From JBGSON01 sp041739085 (lineage in GTDB: Bacteria > Patescibacteriota > Gracilibacteria > CAIRYL01): a stretch of DNA of 64,000 nt. A model generated the notes under the pieces. That model searched no databases, was not told the DNA's origin, and saw only the letters and a program-made list of their open reading frames with translations. Shown here piece after piece: positions 9,101 to 16,506 of this stretch (the stretch's first letter is position 1; each line of letters begins with the position of its first letter). Location: contig JBGSON010000014.1 in NCBI GenBank assembly GCA_041739085.1, positions 15,174 to 79,173 of the forward strand. Direction: 5' to 3'. The position numbers and the translations under genes are program-made.

Positions 9101-10201
9101 GACGATTTTTCTGCCCGTTTCGCTGTTCCCAATTTCAAGCCTCCCCTGAGTGACCCGGCTTCTTTCTTTTTTTTCATCAAATACTTTTCTCATATCCATA
9201 TCCTCCTTGAACCACCACGGCTCTTTTTCTCCATGATAAATGTCAGTTATAACCTGGAGAGAATAGAGAAGCGCTTCTCTGGATTCGAGCCCCGCCTTTC
9301 TCTGATATTGAAAAAGTTCTGAGAGGCGATCGATGATGAGTCCATTCTCAAGGCATGGCGGGAGTAATGTGAAACGGCTCATGATGTCCGGATCCAGGAT
9401 GAGATCCGGCGTGAGGTGTTTTGAGTTTCTCAGAAGAAAACAGGTGAGCTCAGGACTCAAGAAATCCGGGAAATGTTCCTGCGCCGCGGCTAGAAGATCC
9501 CTTCTCTTCTCATCCAATTTGTAATGTCTCGGTGGCTTCAGTGAGTGTGAAGTTGTGTTGCATACTTTCGGAGCCATGTATGCATATCCGTGTTCCGTGT
9601 ACGCTGGTGGAAAATCCCCGCCGTGCTGCATCGCCATGAGCCACCCGATTGCGATTTGAGTGTGTCTCATCGCCCATTCAAACGGATGCGTTATGGTTTC
9701 ATCCCGGAGATAGGGTGCGACAAATCTCGGGTAAAGCTTTGGTCCGATATGTTCTCCCGACCACTCGTCTGACTGGAATTGCGAGTAGTAGAGCCCCTCT
9801 CCGATCTGCTCTTCCGTCGGTTTTCGACATCTCCGGATTCCGAGTGTGACGGTTGCCGCATCATCGTAAAGAGCCACCGATCCGACCCTCGTGGTATTGG
9901 CGCCACGGATTCTCCTCTCAAAACGCTCGATGATGTCTTCCGCGCTGCAATGTCTTCCGATGTTGGTGAGCATGCGGCCTTCCACTGATGCCCAGTCGTG
10001 GTTCAATGTGAATTTACTCCATTCGCACGTGGGGAGACGAAGGTGAAGCGGATTTCTTGTATGATGAGAAGCACGAGTCAGTTCATCCTCAAGTTTGCAG
10101 TACGGGGAATTGCCAGAATGCTCTCTGATTTTCTCCTGCGTTCTCTCTTCAACACATTCCAATTCATGTTCCCGCCATTTTGTACCAAGATCATCTTGCA
10201 C
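6158..10201 (-). CDS. Very long uncharacterised protein B; shares a C-terminal domain with the 1171-residue protein
   Basis: A protein of 1347 residues starting at GTG 10201, about a dozen bases after a good promoter (10222-10249). It is mostly helical and charged. A very acidic segment around residues 700-750 contains HPEEFEDDSWKDDADEETK. No signal peptide or transmembrane helix is clear. Residues ~1090-1347 match the C-terminus of the protein at 1458-4973: LLPVGGKIH, RLIHAN-SLLLPPMPSAEELQ, VSGVGRL, STTHD, MMAYDAG, GRTDMLGRRH. The N-terminal parts of the two proteins do not obviously align, so the domain appears to be attached to different partners. The gene converges on protein A with the proline-rich gene in between. 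Function unknown. Confidence 0.8.
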   Translation of the reverse strand: MQDDLGTKWREHELECVEERTQEKIREHSGNSPYCKLEDELTRASHHTRNPLHLRLPTCEWSKFTLNHDWASVEGRMLTNIGRHCSAEDIIERFERRIRGANTTRVGSVALYDDAATVTLGIRRCRKPTEEQIGEGLYYSQFQSDEWSGEHIGPKLYPRFVAPYLRDETITHPFEWAMRHTQIAIGWLMAMQHGGDFPPAYTEHGYAYMAPKVCNTTSHSLKPPRHYKLDEKRRDLLAAAQEHFPDFLSPELTCFLLRNSKHLTPDLILDPDIMSRFTLLPPCLENGLIIDRLSELFQYQRKAGLESREALLYSLQVITDIYHGEKEPWWFKEDMDMRKVFDEKKERSRVTQGRLEIGNSETGRKIVSEIAAHAAFAFEFVLEAYQIAGYKLAELDGFSITESVQFTARITKMYGIGNPRRAANLLEFVLDFLQEIPSDRRGDATEMLMKHMERQKPRTEIIGRLEGEEAVFNFPGMYGLVHAAFGRERMEREKRDEVTITSGLLKELVEPLRKPLSERAKTPPALRVRSDTCRLLAANLDGVLALPVAKQNLLPAGGSSEITPLLGFLEFYEQVREECGWIDEEVTAPYFSVFALKMPDPFRPPKGFLRFLQKFNRIPDPEYKHSFMCQPNERYAQAERNAERTVDRIMIISNLLDVWIMGLFSWKELMGLFDWMTEEPGEEFKKECETRVRERKIAQRKENEEYRKAHPEEFEDDSWKDDADEETKVGWSESEEAYLQHDIEREYMEPTEEKWQKRFEFVSSQMDYIVALHLLVTTGILTCDEISLPLSCHLVLWKTGKGPEINMGETLFGEQEYSDSLRMIAEFQDLGIINVRAFRESLQHPFLIGNFQSRIKEFFLTLLAVSTCIEEIKTLEWSMMQKLRSQRENGGDTLQEWVSAIAREKDILTEGIKGILFLTDDALDRIFEAHLGIYGYVQVWNTIRSLRTEGEFQKFLDDIGRGNDSRENQELASATSTSLSITTLLGTLTIEQKPETSSRPAIVALREESIQSNPKAVEVRRGGRRSLVPAGISVKHLQPTDSDFRSACKKAIPLARKTIEMWRDNAIGLLPVGGKIHVLHPIETEHFEMFRGLFQFGQTSFRLIHANTSLLLPPMPSAEELQSILYVLDASGVIDSEFPELQVSGVGRLDPYQAGILGSAILLATERGVEYDEKAFSTTHDASTGARMMAYDAGAQNARLPNTNGFSGRTDMLGRRHPNDMKLFQLLHSVLAQEKYGGPFGDFAEEFKKRYLQILRKYGMEQVLDENWICGNGNSTTGAGKRHYENVRVCTDAYFACADRYSETGEEQGIIFEARKLFDWLRESVRVVQESLLENKYRNEASREAVH

Positions 10202-10571
10202 GGAGAATTAAAAAGGCGGCTATAATACCATATAGTAACAATAAGTCAATAATCAGAAGCTTTTGTTCAGGGCTTTGTATACTGTCTCAATTCAGCGCGA
10301 CCCGCTTGTCGAAAATAATATTATTCTGCAGAAATCTTAGGATCAACATACATGGTGAGTCTCATGGCGACCATGTTTCCGGCCGCCATAATGGCATTAT
10401 TGAATTCACATATGAGAAAGTTTTCTTTTTCAAATGGGAATGTGGGGACTTCTGCCTCCAGGAGTGAGGAGAAGTCAAGAAACATGTAGTAAAAGGTACA
10501 ATTTCTCCAGTTAATGATGAAAAAAGTTCGAAGAATAATGAGGTTGTCTGAAATAATGGAGTATAGTATTT
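10202..10571. other. Intergenic region of 370 bp between divergent genes
   Basis: It holds the promoter of the 1347-residue protein (10222-10249) and presumably that of the CDF transporter. A weak hairpin (ATGGCG / CGCCAT, about 10374-10389) is visible. The long open frame on the minus strand here (10362-10736) is mostly antisense to the transporter, so I see no gene. Confidence 0.5.
10222..10249 (-). promoter_or_regulatory. Sigma-70-like promoter for the 1347-residue protein
   Basis: Minus-strand TTGACT (10244-10249), a 16-nt spacer and TATTAT (10222-10227). Transcription would start about 10214, only a dozen bases before the GTG at 10201, so the mRNA leader would be very short. Confidence 0.55.
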
Positions 10572-11213
10572 ATGACGCAAAAAAACATGACTCAAAAGAC
10601 TCACCATGCTCATACGTGTTGTTCGGTAGACCTCGATAATGCCGACGGTAAAACATTGAAAACAGTTCTCTATATCGCTTTCTTCATTAATTTTGGAATG
10701 TTTCTTGTAGAAGTGGTGAATGGACTCATTGCCCATTCAAACGCGCTTCTCGCAGATTCATTGGATATGCTCGGGGACGCATTTGTCTACGCAATCAGCA
10801 TCGCGGTGCTCTCAAAACACCCGTCAATTCGCGCAAGAGGATCTTTTGTAAATGGCATTACCATGCTCCTGCTCGGACTTTTTGTCGTAGGTGAAAGCAT
10901 TTTTAAAATCATCAATCCGGTCATTCCCGTTGCTGAAACAATGACGATGATCGGACTGCTCGCATTATTCGCAAATGCCACGACGTTTGCGTTACTTTTA
11001 AAACACAAAGCAAAAGACCTGACTGTGAGATCGGCATGGATCTGTTCCCGAAATGATGTGGTTGCGAATATTGGAGTCATCATTGCCGGACTATTGGTAG
11101 CGCGTTTTCACTCAATGTGGCCAGACATCGCGGTCGGCCTGATCATAGCTTTTATGGTCGTTCGATCGTCATTGCAAATTATCAGGGAGTCGCTCGATCA
11201 CATAAAACAATAA
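10572..11213 (+). CDS. Cation diffusion facilitator family metal transporter (short type)
   Basis: A 213-residue inner-membrane protein with about six transmembrane segments. The metal-site motif of TM2 is seen as HSNALLADSLDMLGD, and that of TM5 as SRNDVVANIGV. These match the short CDF subgroup that lacks the cytoplasmic C-terminal domain. Such proteins export divalent metals (Zn, Co or Cd) in exchange for protons; the metal here cannot be told. The N-terminus is His/Cys-containing (THHAHTCCSVD), which could bind metal. A second in-frame ATG lies five codons in. No metal-responsive regulator is adjacent. A ZIP-type importer gene lies 2.3 kb downstream, so both directions of metal flux are coded here. 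Confidence 0.85.
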   Translation: MTQKNMTQKTHHAHTCCSVDLDNADGKTLKTVLYIAFFINFGMFLVEVVNGLIAHSNALLADSLDMLGDAFVYAISIAVLSKHPSIRARGSFVNGITMLLLGLFVVGESIFKIINPVIPVAETMTMIGLLALFANATTFALLLKHKAKDLTVRSAWICSRNDVVANIGVIIAGLLVARFHSMWPDIAVGLIIAFMVVRSSLQIIRESLDHIKQ

Positions 11214-11294
11214 ATCATGTGATACACCTGATTCTCCGCCGTAGGGAGGACGCAAGATTTCTTGTCTCTCCAGGAGAAAAATGAATAAACCGTT

Positions 11295-11322
11295 TTGTAT
11301 TCAAATCCGCAATTGATATGAT
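11295..11322 (+). promoter_or_regulatory. Promoter for the BaiN-type flavoprotein
   Basis: TTGTAT (11295-11300), a 16-nt spacer and TATGAT (11317-11322). Transcription from about 11330 gives a ~105-nt leader to the ATG at 11436. The short open frame starting at 11318 lies on the promoter itself and is rejected. Confidence 0.45.
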
Positions 11323-11435
11323 GGTATTACCGTACGGTTTTGTCGAAGAACGATCCCTGAAGCCCGTATTCGACAGTCAGAAAAGAATTGAGACTTATTA
11401 CAACGCATTGAATGAGCAGTTTTTCTTCTCCGAGA

Positions 11436-12686
11436 ATGAACTTGCGTATTGCGATTATTGGTGGCGGAGCTGCCGGAATGATGTGTGCAGCTCAGATCCA
11501 TGAAAAATCACCGGATGCACATGTATTCCTAATGGACCGAAACGATGGACTCGGGAAAAAAGTGATCATATCCGGGGGAGGGAGATGCAATGTCACCACC
11601 GGTATCGGTGATGTAAAAACTGTGCTCACGAATTATCCGCGAGGCGCTAAGTTCCTCTCTTTTGCGATGCATGCATTTTCTCCTGCAGATGTGTGCGACT
11701 GGTTTGAGCTCCACGGTGTCCCGCTCAAAACCGAACATGATCTCAGGGTATTTCCGGTGTCTGACGATGGATATGACATCGTCCGCGTTTTCGAATCCCT
11801 ATTCCGTTCACCGAAAACCACAGTGATGCTCGAGTCCCAGGTCTGGTCTGTCGCGAAACAAGGAAATGAGTTCGTTGTGTATATAAAAGGGAACACAAAC
11901 CCGATGGTCGTCGACAAACTTGTTCTCACGACCGGCGGACAAGCATTTCGCCGCACCGGTTCAACGGGAGACGGATATGCTTTTGCCTCTTCGCTCGGGC
12001 ATAGCATTACTCCGCTTGCTCCGAGTCTCAATGCTTTTGTTTCGCGCGAAAAATGGCCGGCAGAGGTGTCAGGATTATCATCTGAAAAAGCAACGATCAC
12101 CGCGAGGCGCGGGAAGAATCCCCGCATCACCGGGCCATTTGTGTTCACTCACAGGGGAGTGAGCGGACCTGCCGTGTTCGCGCTCTCCTCACTCCTCGCA
12201 TTTGAAACATATGATGCGGACACCCCGCTGCAAATAACAATCGATCTCCTTCCGGACGAGGTATTTGATGATCTTTGCGTGCAATTCGAAAAACTGGTGC
12301 AAACAAACGGCAAAAGACAATTCGTCAATGTTCTTGCTTCCCTTGTTCCCAAGTCGATCTCCGAAATCATCATCCGTGAACTCGGTATCTCTGAGACAAA
12401 ACGCGCGAATGAGGTTGCAAAAAAGGATATCCACCGGTGCGTGATGTGGATCAAGGCTGTACCGATGACAGTGATCCAGCGTGGAGCAGGCGATGAGTTT
12501 GTTACCGCTGGAGGAGTCGACCTGACTCAGATAGATTCAACAAGCATGGAGTCCAAACTCTGCCCGGGACTCTATTTTGCCGGAGAGATCCTGGACATCG
12601 ATGGCTTTACCGGCGGATTTAACCTCCAGGCTTCATGGGCAACCGGACATTTGGCAGGATCACATATCGGAAGTTGTCAGTCCTGA
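11436..12686 (+). CDS. NAD(P)/FAD-dependent oxidoreductase, BaiN/HI0933-like family
   Basis: A 416-residue soluble flavoprotein. The dinucleotide-binding GGGAAG motif (IAIIGGGAAGMM) starts five residues in. GLGKKVIISGGGRCNVT, the family hallmark, follows at ~40. LVLTTGGQAFRRTGSTGDGY lies mid-protein, and the C-terminal FAD contact LYFAGEILDIDGFTGGFN, with WATG, closes the domain. ATG 11436 is preferred over 11412 because the Rossmann strand then begins at residue 4. The family is widespread; some members reduce bile-acid enoyl groups, but most have no known substrate. The last 68 bp overlap the convergent GIY-YIG gene. Confidence 0.88.
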   Translation: MNLRIAIIGGGAAGMMCAAQIHEKSPDAHVFLMDRNDGLGKKVIISGGGRCNVTTGIGDVKTVLTNYPRGAKFLSFAMHAFSPADVCDWFELHGVPLKTEHDLRVFPVSDDGYDIVRVFESLFRSPKTTVMLESQVWSVAKQGNEFVVYIKGNTNPMVVDKLVLTTGGQAFRRTGSTGDGYAFASSLGHSITPLAPSLNAFVSREKWPAEVSGLSSEKATITARRGKNPRITGPFVFTHRGVSGPAVFALSSLLAFETYDADTPLQITIDLLPDEVFDDLCVQFEKLVQTNGKRQFVNVLASLVPKSISEIIIRELGISETKRANEVAKKDIHRCVMWIKAVPMTVIQRGAGDEFVTAGGVDLTQIDSTSMESKLCPGLYFAGEILDIDGFTGGFNLQASWATGHLAGSHIGSCQS

Positions 12687-12948
12687 GGAGAATCTGCAAT
12701 GGGGATCTCTCAACAAGCTTCTCTTTGTCCTTTTTATTCATCCTCTTGATCTCTGCTTCTCGCTTGCGGGCGGATGACTCTGAATCCATGGGCTCTGAAT
12801 ACACGAGCGTTACCGGACCGAATGAACGGGTGTATTTCGCGCCGGTTCCGGCATTATGGCTCTTTAGCCGCGCAGTGATATCGGTGGCAATGCCGGTGTA
12901 GAGACTCCTGTTCGCGCAGCGGACGATGTAAATAGACCATTTCGGCAT
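12619..12948 (-). CDS. GIY-YIG nuclease family protein (UPF0213-like)
   Basis: A 109-residue single-domain protein. The variant GIY-YIG motif is present as SIYIVRC at residue 5 and SLYTGIATD at 15. RLKSHNAG-GAKYTR follows, and the metal-binding glutamate lies in SARKREAEIKRM. Length and layout fit the stand-alone UhbB/UPF0213 group, thought to act in DNA repair or recombination though poorly studied. The ~20 residues at the C-terminus are encoded within the overlap with the convergent flavoprotein gene and look like an extension. Confidence 0.85.
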   Translation of the reverse strand: MPKWSIYIVRCANRSLYTGIATDITARLKSHNAGTGAKYTRSFGPVTLVYSEPMDSESSARKREAEIKRMNKKDKEKLVERSPLQILLRTDNFRYVILPNVRLPMKPGG

Positions 12949-13026
12949 ATATCGTATTCTACCATATGGACACGAAAGTATATTTTTTGTTTTCCAGGAA
13001 GCTCATTTTTCCGTACAATACCGCGC

Positions 13027-13116
13027 GGAGAGATGCCAGAGTGGTCGAATGGGCTCGACTCGAAATCGAGTAGACCCTTGCGGGTCTCCAGGGTTCGAAT
13101 CCCTGTCTCTCCGCCA
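13027..13116 (+). tRNA. tRNA-Ser (anticodon CGA)
   Basis: The acceptor stem GGAGAGA (13027-13033) pairs with TCTCTCC (13106-13112), followed by discriminator G and an encoded CCA (13114-13116). The anticodon stem CTCGA/TCGAG encloses the loop CTCGAAA, giving anticodon CGA for UCG. A long variable arm (GACCC-TTGC-GGGTC) is typical of serine tRNAs. The T arm is CAGGG-TTCGAAT-CCCTG. Confidence 0.97.
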
Positions 13117-13129
13117 TAATTCCTTTTTC

Positions 13130-13480
13130 ATGTCCAAAAAAGCAAAATCATTTATTTTCCTCGCTTTCCTCTTGCTCATGGTATCCGTTGCAGGCGGCTG
13201 CGGGAGTCAACAGGGAGCGAAGAACGATACGAATACTCCCAGTACAGAGACCAGCAAAGTCATTGCGCTTGGAGATCTCTCAAAACATAATTCGAAAGAA
13301 GACTGCTGGACCGCGGTAGAAGAGGAAGTGTATGACATGACGGACTTCGTCGCCCTCGGAAAACATCCTCCCTCAATTGTCGACGGATGCGGAAAGGATG
13401 CGACGGATCTCTTCCTCAGCAAGCATTCCCAAAAGGCAAAAGATAAGCTGGGGGGTTACTTCATCGGAAAACTTCAATAA
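13130..13480 (+). CDS. Cytochrome b5-like heme-binding lipoprotein
   Basis: The product has 116 residues. Residues 1-24 form a signal sequence (MSKKAKS, then a hydrophobic core) ending in VAGGC, a plausible lipobox, so the protein is probably lipid-anchored outside the membrane. The rest is a compact cytochrome b5 domain: LSKHNSKEDCWTAVEEEVYD, MTDF, then KHP and KHS. The two histidines match the axial heme ligands of the family, although the usual HPGG is HPPS here. It should carry out one-electron transfer. ATG 13130 is chosen because earlier in-frame codons fall in the tRNA. A ZIP transporter gene follows closely on the same strand. Confidence 0.8.
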   Translation: MSKKAKSFIFLAFLLLMVSVAGGCGSQQGAKNDTNTPSTETSKVIALGDLSKHNSKEDCWTAVEEEVYDMTDFVALGKHPPSIVDGCGKDATDLFLSKHSQKAKDKLGGYFIGKLQ

Positions 13481-13513
13481 TGACCGTCTCTCTTTTTGAT
13501 TTCTGCAAGTATC

Positions 13514-14284
13514 ATGAATGAATATCCGATATGGCTTCTTGGTGCATTGTTCAGTCTTCTCGCAGGTCTTGCGACTGGTCTCGGCGCAATCCCGATCCTC
13601 TTCACGAGGAATATCTCGGATAAAATCCAGGATATCTGCATGGGATTCGGCGCAGGAGTGATGCTTGCCGCAACATCATTCTCACTCATTATCCCTGGAC
13701 TTGAAGCCGCCGGGGACGGACTTTCTGCAGCAACCATCATGGTCTTCGGAATATTACTCGGAGGCATATTTCTCTATCTCGCTGATGTCCTCATCCCTCA
13801 TGATCATTTCATCCAGGGGCATCATGGGATTGATGCGGGGAAACTGAAAAAGGTCTGGCTTTTTGTCTTCGCCATCACTCTCCATAATTTCCCGGAAGGA
13901 ATGGCGGTCGGTGTCGGATTTGGAGGAGGTGATTTCTCAAATGGACTCTCCCTCGCGATCGGGATTGGTCTCCAAAACATCCCGGAAGGTCTTGTCGTTG
14001 CTCTCGCACTCGTTGCAAACCGCTATTCCATAAAGAAATCTTTTTTCATCGCTCTTCTCACCGGACTTGTGGAACCGATCGGCGGCATCCTTGGCGCCGG
14101 TCTCGTCACGTTTTTCCGTTCTTTTCTCCCCTGGGGCCTTGCGTTCGCAGCCGGAGCCATGCTCTTCGTTATCAGCGATGAAATCATTCCGGAATCTCAC
14201 AGAAAAGGATTTGCGAAACAGGCGACATTTGGCCTCATGGTCGGCTTTGTCATCATGCTCTTCCTCGATGTAACCCTCGGATGA
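13514..14284 (+). CDS. ZIP family divalent metal transporter
   Basis: A 256-residue membrane protein with eight predicted helices. The TM4 metal site reads HNFPEGMAVG and TM5 reads QNIPEGLVVA, the signature of ZIP permeases (ZupT/GufA type) that bring Zn, Fe or other divalent ions into the cytoplasm. A His-rich loop (IPHDHFIQGHHG) lies between TM3 and TM4, as usual. ATG 13514 is preferred over a TTG at 13496. It lies 33 bp after the b5-like lipoprotein and may share its transcript. Confidence 0.9.
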   Translation: MNEYPIWLLGALFSLLAGLATGLGAIPILFTRNISDKIQDICMGFGAGVMLAATSFSLIIPGLEAAGDGLSAATIMVFGILLGGIFLYLADVLIPHDHFIQGHHGIDAGKLKKVWLFVFAITLHNFPEGMAVGVGFGGGDFSNGLSLAIGIGLQNIPEGLVVALALVANRYSIKKSFFIALLTGLVEPIGGILGAGLVTFFRSFLPWGLAFAAGAMLFVISDEIIPESHRKGFAKQATFGLMVGFVIMLFLDVTLG

Positions 14285-14486
14285 GTGACGAACGGGAAAA
14301 ACTCTTTCCTCTTTCTTTTCTGTTTTCTCCTTTTCTTTTCCGTTGAAATGCGCTACGATGGAGTCAGTTAATTCCTCTCTCCTCATGCCAGTATAGTTAG
14401 AAAGTGCACAATTTGAACTACTCCTGTGCAGTATGAGATGAGGGTTTTCTTTATATTTCTTTCTTTTCTTTTTTCTCTTTCTTATT

Positions 14487-14759
14487 ATGTCGAAAAAATT
14501 ATTCGTCGGAAGCCTTGAATGGAGCGTTACCGAAAATGACCTTCAACAGGCCTTCTCCTCCTTTGGTGAAATCGAAGAAGTCATCCTCGTGAAGGACAAG
14601 TTTTCCGGCAAATCCAAGGGCTTCGGCTTTGTGACCTTTGTGAATGGCGATGACGCCGACAAGGCCACTGCAGACCTCAATAACACCGACCTCAAAGGAC
14701 GCAAGATCGTCGTCAATGAGGCACGACCTCTCAAACCGAGAGAACCGAGGCCTTTCTAA
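14487..14759 (+). CDS. RNA-binding protein, single RRM domain
   Basis: The product has 90 residues, almost all one RNA recognition motif. RNP-2 reads LFVGSL at residue 5 and RNP-1 reads KGFGFVTF near 45; a short basic, proline-rich tail follows. It resembles the small glycine-poor RRM proteins (Rbp) of cyanobacteria and other bacteria, which bind single-stranded RNA and are often cold-induced. The leader is very pyrimidine-rich with no Shine-Dalgarno sequence. A near-perfect intrinsic terminator follows 21 bp after the stop, so the gene is probably monocistronic. Confidence 0.92.
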   Translation: MSKKLFVGSLEWSVTENDLQQAFSSFGEIEEVILVKDKFSGKSKGFGFVTFVNGDDADKATADLNNTDLKGRKIVVNEARPLKPREPRPF

Positions 14760-14780
14760 TTACCACAGAAATCTAATCTG

Positions 14781-14813
14781 AAAAAGACAGAATGTGTGCA
14801 ATTCTGTCTTTTT
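14781..14813 (+). terminator. Intrinsic terminator of the RRM gene
   Basis: A perfect 13-bp inverted repeat (14781-14793 and 14801-14813) with a 7-nt loop. The 3' arm ends in TTTTT followed by CTTT. The A-run in the 5' arm makes it potentially active in both directions. Confidence 0.85.
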
Positions 14814-14831
14814 CTTTATGAGAGAAAGAAA

Positions 14832-14863
14832 GGTATGAAGGTATGAAAGTGTGAAGTTGTAAA
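14832..14863. repeat. Degenerate 8-bp tandem repeat
   Basis: Four units read GGTATGAA, GGTATGAA, AGTGTGAA and GTTGTAAA, just after the RRM gene terminator. No coding potential is seen. Confidence 0.5.
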
Positions 14864-14976
14864 TGTCCCAGCCGGATGCTTTTGGTCCAAATAATATTCG
14901 TGTTACGACAGAGAACTCCATAGTTTTAAAAAGTTGATCTCCGGAATGGAATCCTTTCCTTTTTCAGTTTTGTATT

Positions 14977-15004
14977 TTGTGCTTTGTATTTTGTGCTCTA
15001 CAAT
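14977..15004 (+). promoter_or_regulatory. Probable promoter of the disrupted membrane-protein gene
   Basis: TTGTGC (14977-14982), a 16-nt spacer and TACAAT (14999-15004), 24 bp before ATG 15029. It is built on a 14-bp direct repeat (14970-14983 and 14984-14997). Confidence 0.4.
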
Positions 15005-15028
15005 CTGCGGTGAGAATATTTCAGATTT

Positions 15029-15472
15029 ATGCTTGATATCATCTGGGGACTGAAAACACATGCGATTTTCGATGTCTGGACGATCGAACATATATTGAGC
15101 GGACTCTCGGTTGGTCATGCGGTAAAAAAGAACAATGAGAAAGTGTTCAAGAAAAAAATGGGTCTTGATCATCATCAGGTGACGACGAACCATTTCGATT
15201 ATGTCGGAGTCCTTTTCTTCGCGTACCTCTGGGAGACGATCGAACATTACCTCGAAACCGGACTCGCGGGAACGACTGTTCAATAGTGGTTTCAGGGCGT
15301 TGAATTCTGGCCGAACCGGATTATTTCCGATCCTCTCTTGCTCATCATCGGATACATGATCACATAAAACTATCCCGTGCTTGTTATTCCGCCCCGGATC
15401 CTTTCCCTCATTTGGTTATACATCCACATTTTTGTCTTCCCCAACAGCATGTATCTCCATACGATGTGGTGA
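15029..15472 (+). pseudogene. Small membrane protein gene broken by two in-frame stops
   Basis: The first 85 codons encode a product containing FDVWTIEHILSGLSVGH and YLWETIEHYLETGLAG. At codon 86 there is TAG (15284-15286). The same frame continues with protein-like sequence (WFQGVEFWPNRIISDP, LLLIIGYMIT) to a TAA at codon 113 (15365-15367), and again (IPPRILSLIWLYIHIFVF) to a TGA at 15470-15472. The three parts together look like one intact ~147-residue protein with three or four hydrophobic helices: the aromatic, hydrophobic character is continuous across both stops. Single base changes would restore it. Function unknown. A decayed gene is the simplest reading; stop readthrough is possible but unsupported. 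Confidence 0.7.
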
Positions 15473-15492
15473 TAGTGCGGCAAAGGAGGAGG

Positions 15493-15546
15493 AATGTTGC
15501 ATGCAATAATCGCACAATTCAATGGAGAAACCTTGCATGCAACATT
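15493..15546. repeat. Inverted repeat built on a TTGCATGCAA palindrome
   Basis: Two 14-bp arms (15493-15506 and 15533-15546) are perfect inverted copies, and each contains the self-complementary core TTGCATGCAA. They lie between the pseudogene and the convergent ispH. A third copy of the core sits at 28841-28850. Confidence 0.6.
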
Positions 15547-15558
15547 TCCACCAGAGGA

Positions 15559-16479
15559 CTATATTTTCGGTACAGAAAATTCCATTGTCTCCTCTACGGT
15601 GCAGAGATCATGGATGGAGACATCAGGATATTTTTTCTGCAATTCCTCTACAATCCCTGTAACAAGATATTCCGGCGATGAAGCACCTGAAGTTATCCCG
15701 AGGGTATCAATGCCGCGAAGAATGTCAAAAGGAATACTTTTCCCGTCATCAATGAGGATGCTCCGGACTCCTTCTCTTTCGGCGGTTTCCATGAGCCGTT
15801 TTGAATTCGAACTCGATTCCGATCCGATAATGAGGATGAGATCCGACTCACGGGAAAGTTCTTTTACCGCATTCTGGCGGTTTTGGGTTGCATAACAGAC
15901 ATCCGTGGCGCTCGGAGTGATGATATGCGGAAACTTCCTCTTCATGGCTTTCATGATGCCGTGAGTCTCATCTACGGAAAGTGTCGTTTGAGTGATGACT
16001 CCAACCTTGTGCGTCCGAAACTCTCCCTCATGAATTTGTTCGGCATCCTTCTTCGTTTCGATGAGCGTCATGTCCGAAACCCCCATGGTCCCGATCACTT
16101 CCGGATGTCCCCGGTGCCCGATAAAAAAAACCTTTACCCCCGTTTCAGAAAATTTCTTTGCTTCTCGGTGCACCTTCAAAACGAGTGGACAGGTCGCATC
16201 GATGATGTGGAGTTTTCTTGATTCTGCCTCCTTCCGGAATTCCGGGGAAACACCGTGAGCGGAAAAAACATACACTGAATTTTCTGGTATATCTGTAACA
16301 TGATCGGTAAAAATGACTCCCCTCTTCCGGAAAGAATCCACGACATGATTGTTGTGGACGATCTCATGATTCGCATATATCGGCTTCCCGTATGTGAGAA
16401 GAGCTCTCTCCATGATTTCAAGCGCTCTGCGGACCCCGGCGCAAGGACCTCTCGGCGATGCGAGGATAATGCGTCTCAT
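15559..16479 (-). CDS. ispH: 4-hydroxy-3-methylbut-2-enyl diphosphate reductase
   Basis: A 306-residue iron-sulfur enzyme for the last step of the MEP isoprenoid pathway, giving IPP and DMAPP. The three cluster cysteines lie in GPCAGV (residue 13), ATCPLV (~95) and DVCYAT (~190). Other hallmarks are YANHEIVHNNHVV, SAHGVSP and TQTTLSVDET. Length and order are normal. No other MEP gene is in the window, but uppS, which uses the pathway's products, lies 0.5 kb upstream on the same strand. The leader before the ATG is T-rich and lacks a Shine-Dalgarno sequence. Confidence 0.95.
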   Translation of the reverse strand: MRRIILASPRGPCAGVRRALEIMERALLTYGKPIYANHEIVHNNHVVDSFRKRGVIFTDHVTDIPENSVYVFSAHGVSPEFRKEAESRKLHIIDATCPLVLKVHREAKKFSETGVKVFFIGHRGHPEVIGTMGVSDMTLIETKKDAEQIHEGEFRTHKVGVITQTTLSVDETHGIMKAMKRKFPHIITPSATDVCYATQNRQNAVKELSRESDLILIIGSESSSNSKRLMETAEREGVRSILIDDGKSIPFDILRGIDTLGITSGASSPEYLVTGIVEELQKKYPDVSIHDLCTVEETMEFSVPKI

Positions 16480-16506
16480 GAAAATAAATAAATGATGGTG
16501 CTCCTG

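Noticed and set aside
11318..11503. A 61-codon frame upstream of the flavoprotein
   Set aside because: It begins on the -10 element of a good promoter and runs into the flavoprotein in another frame.
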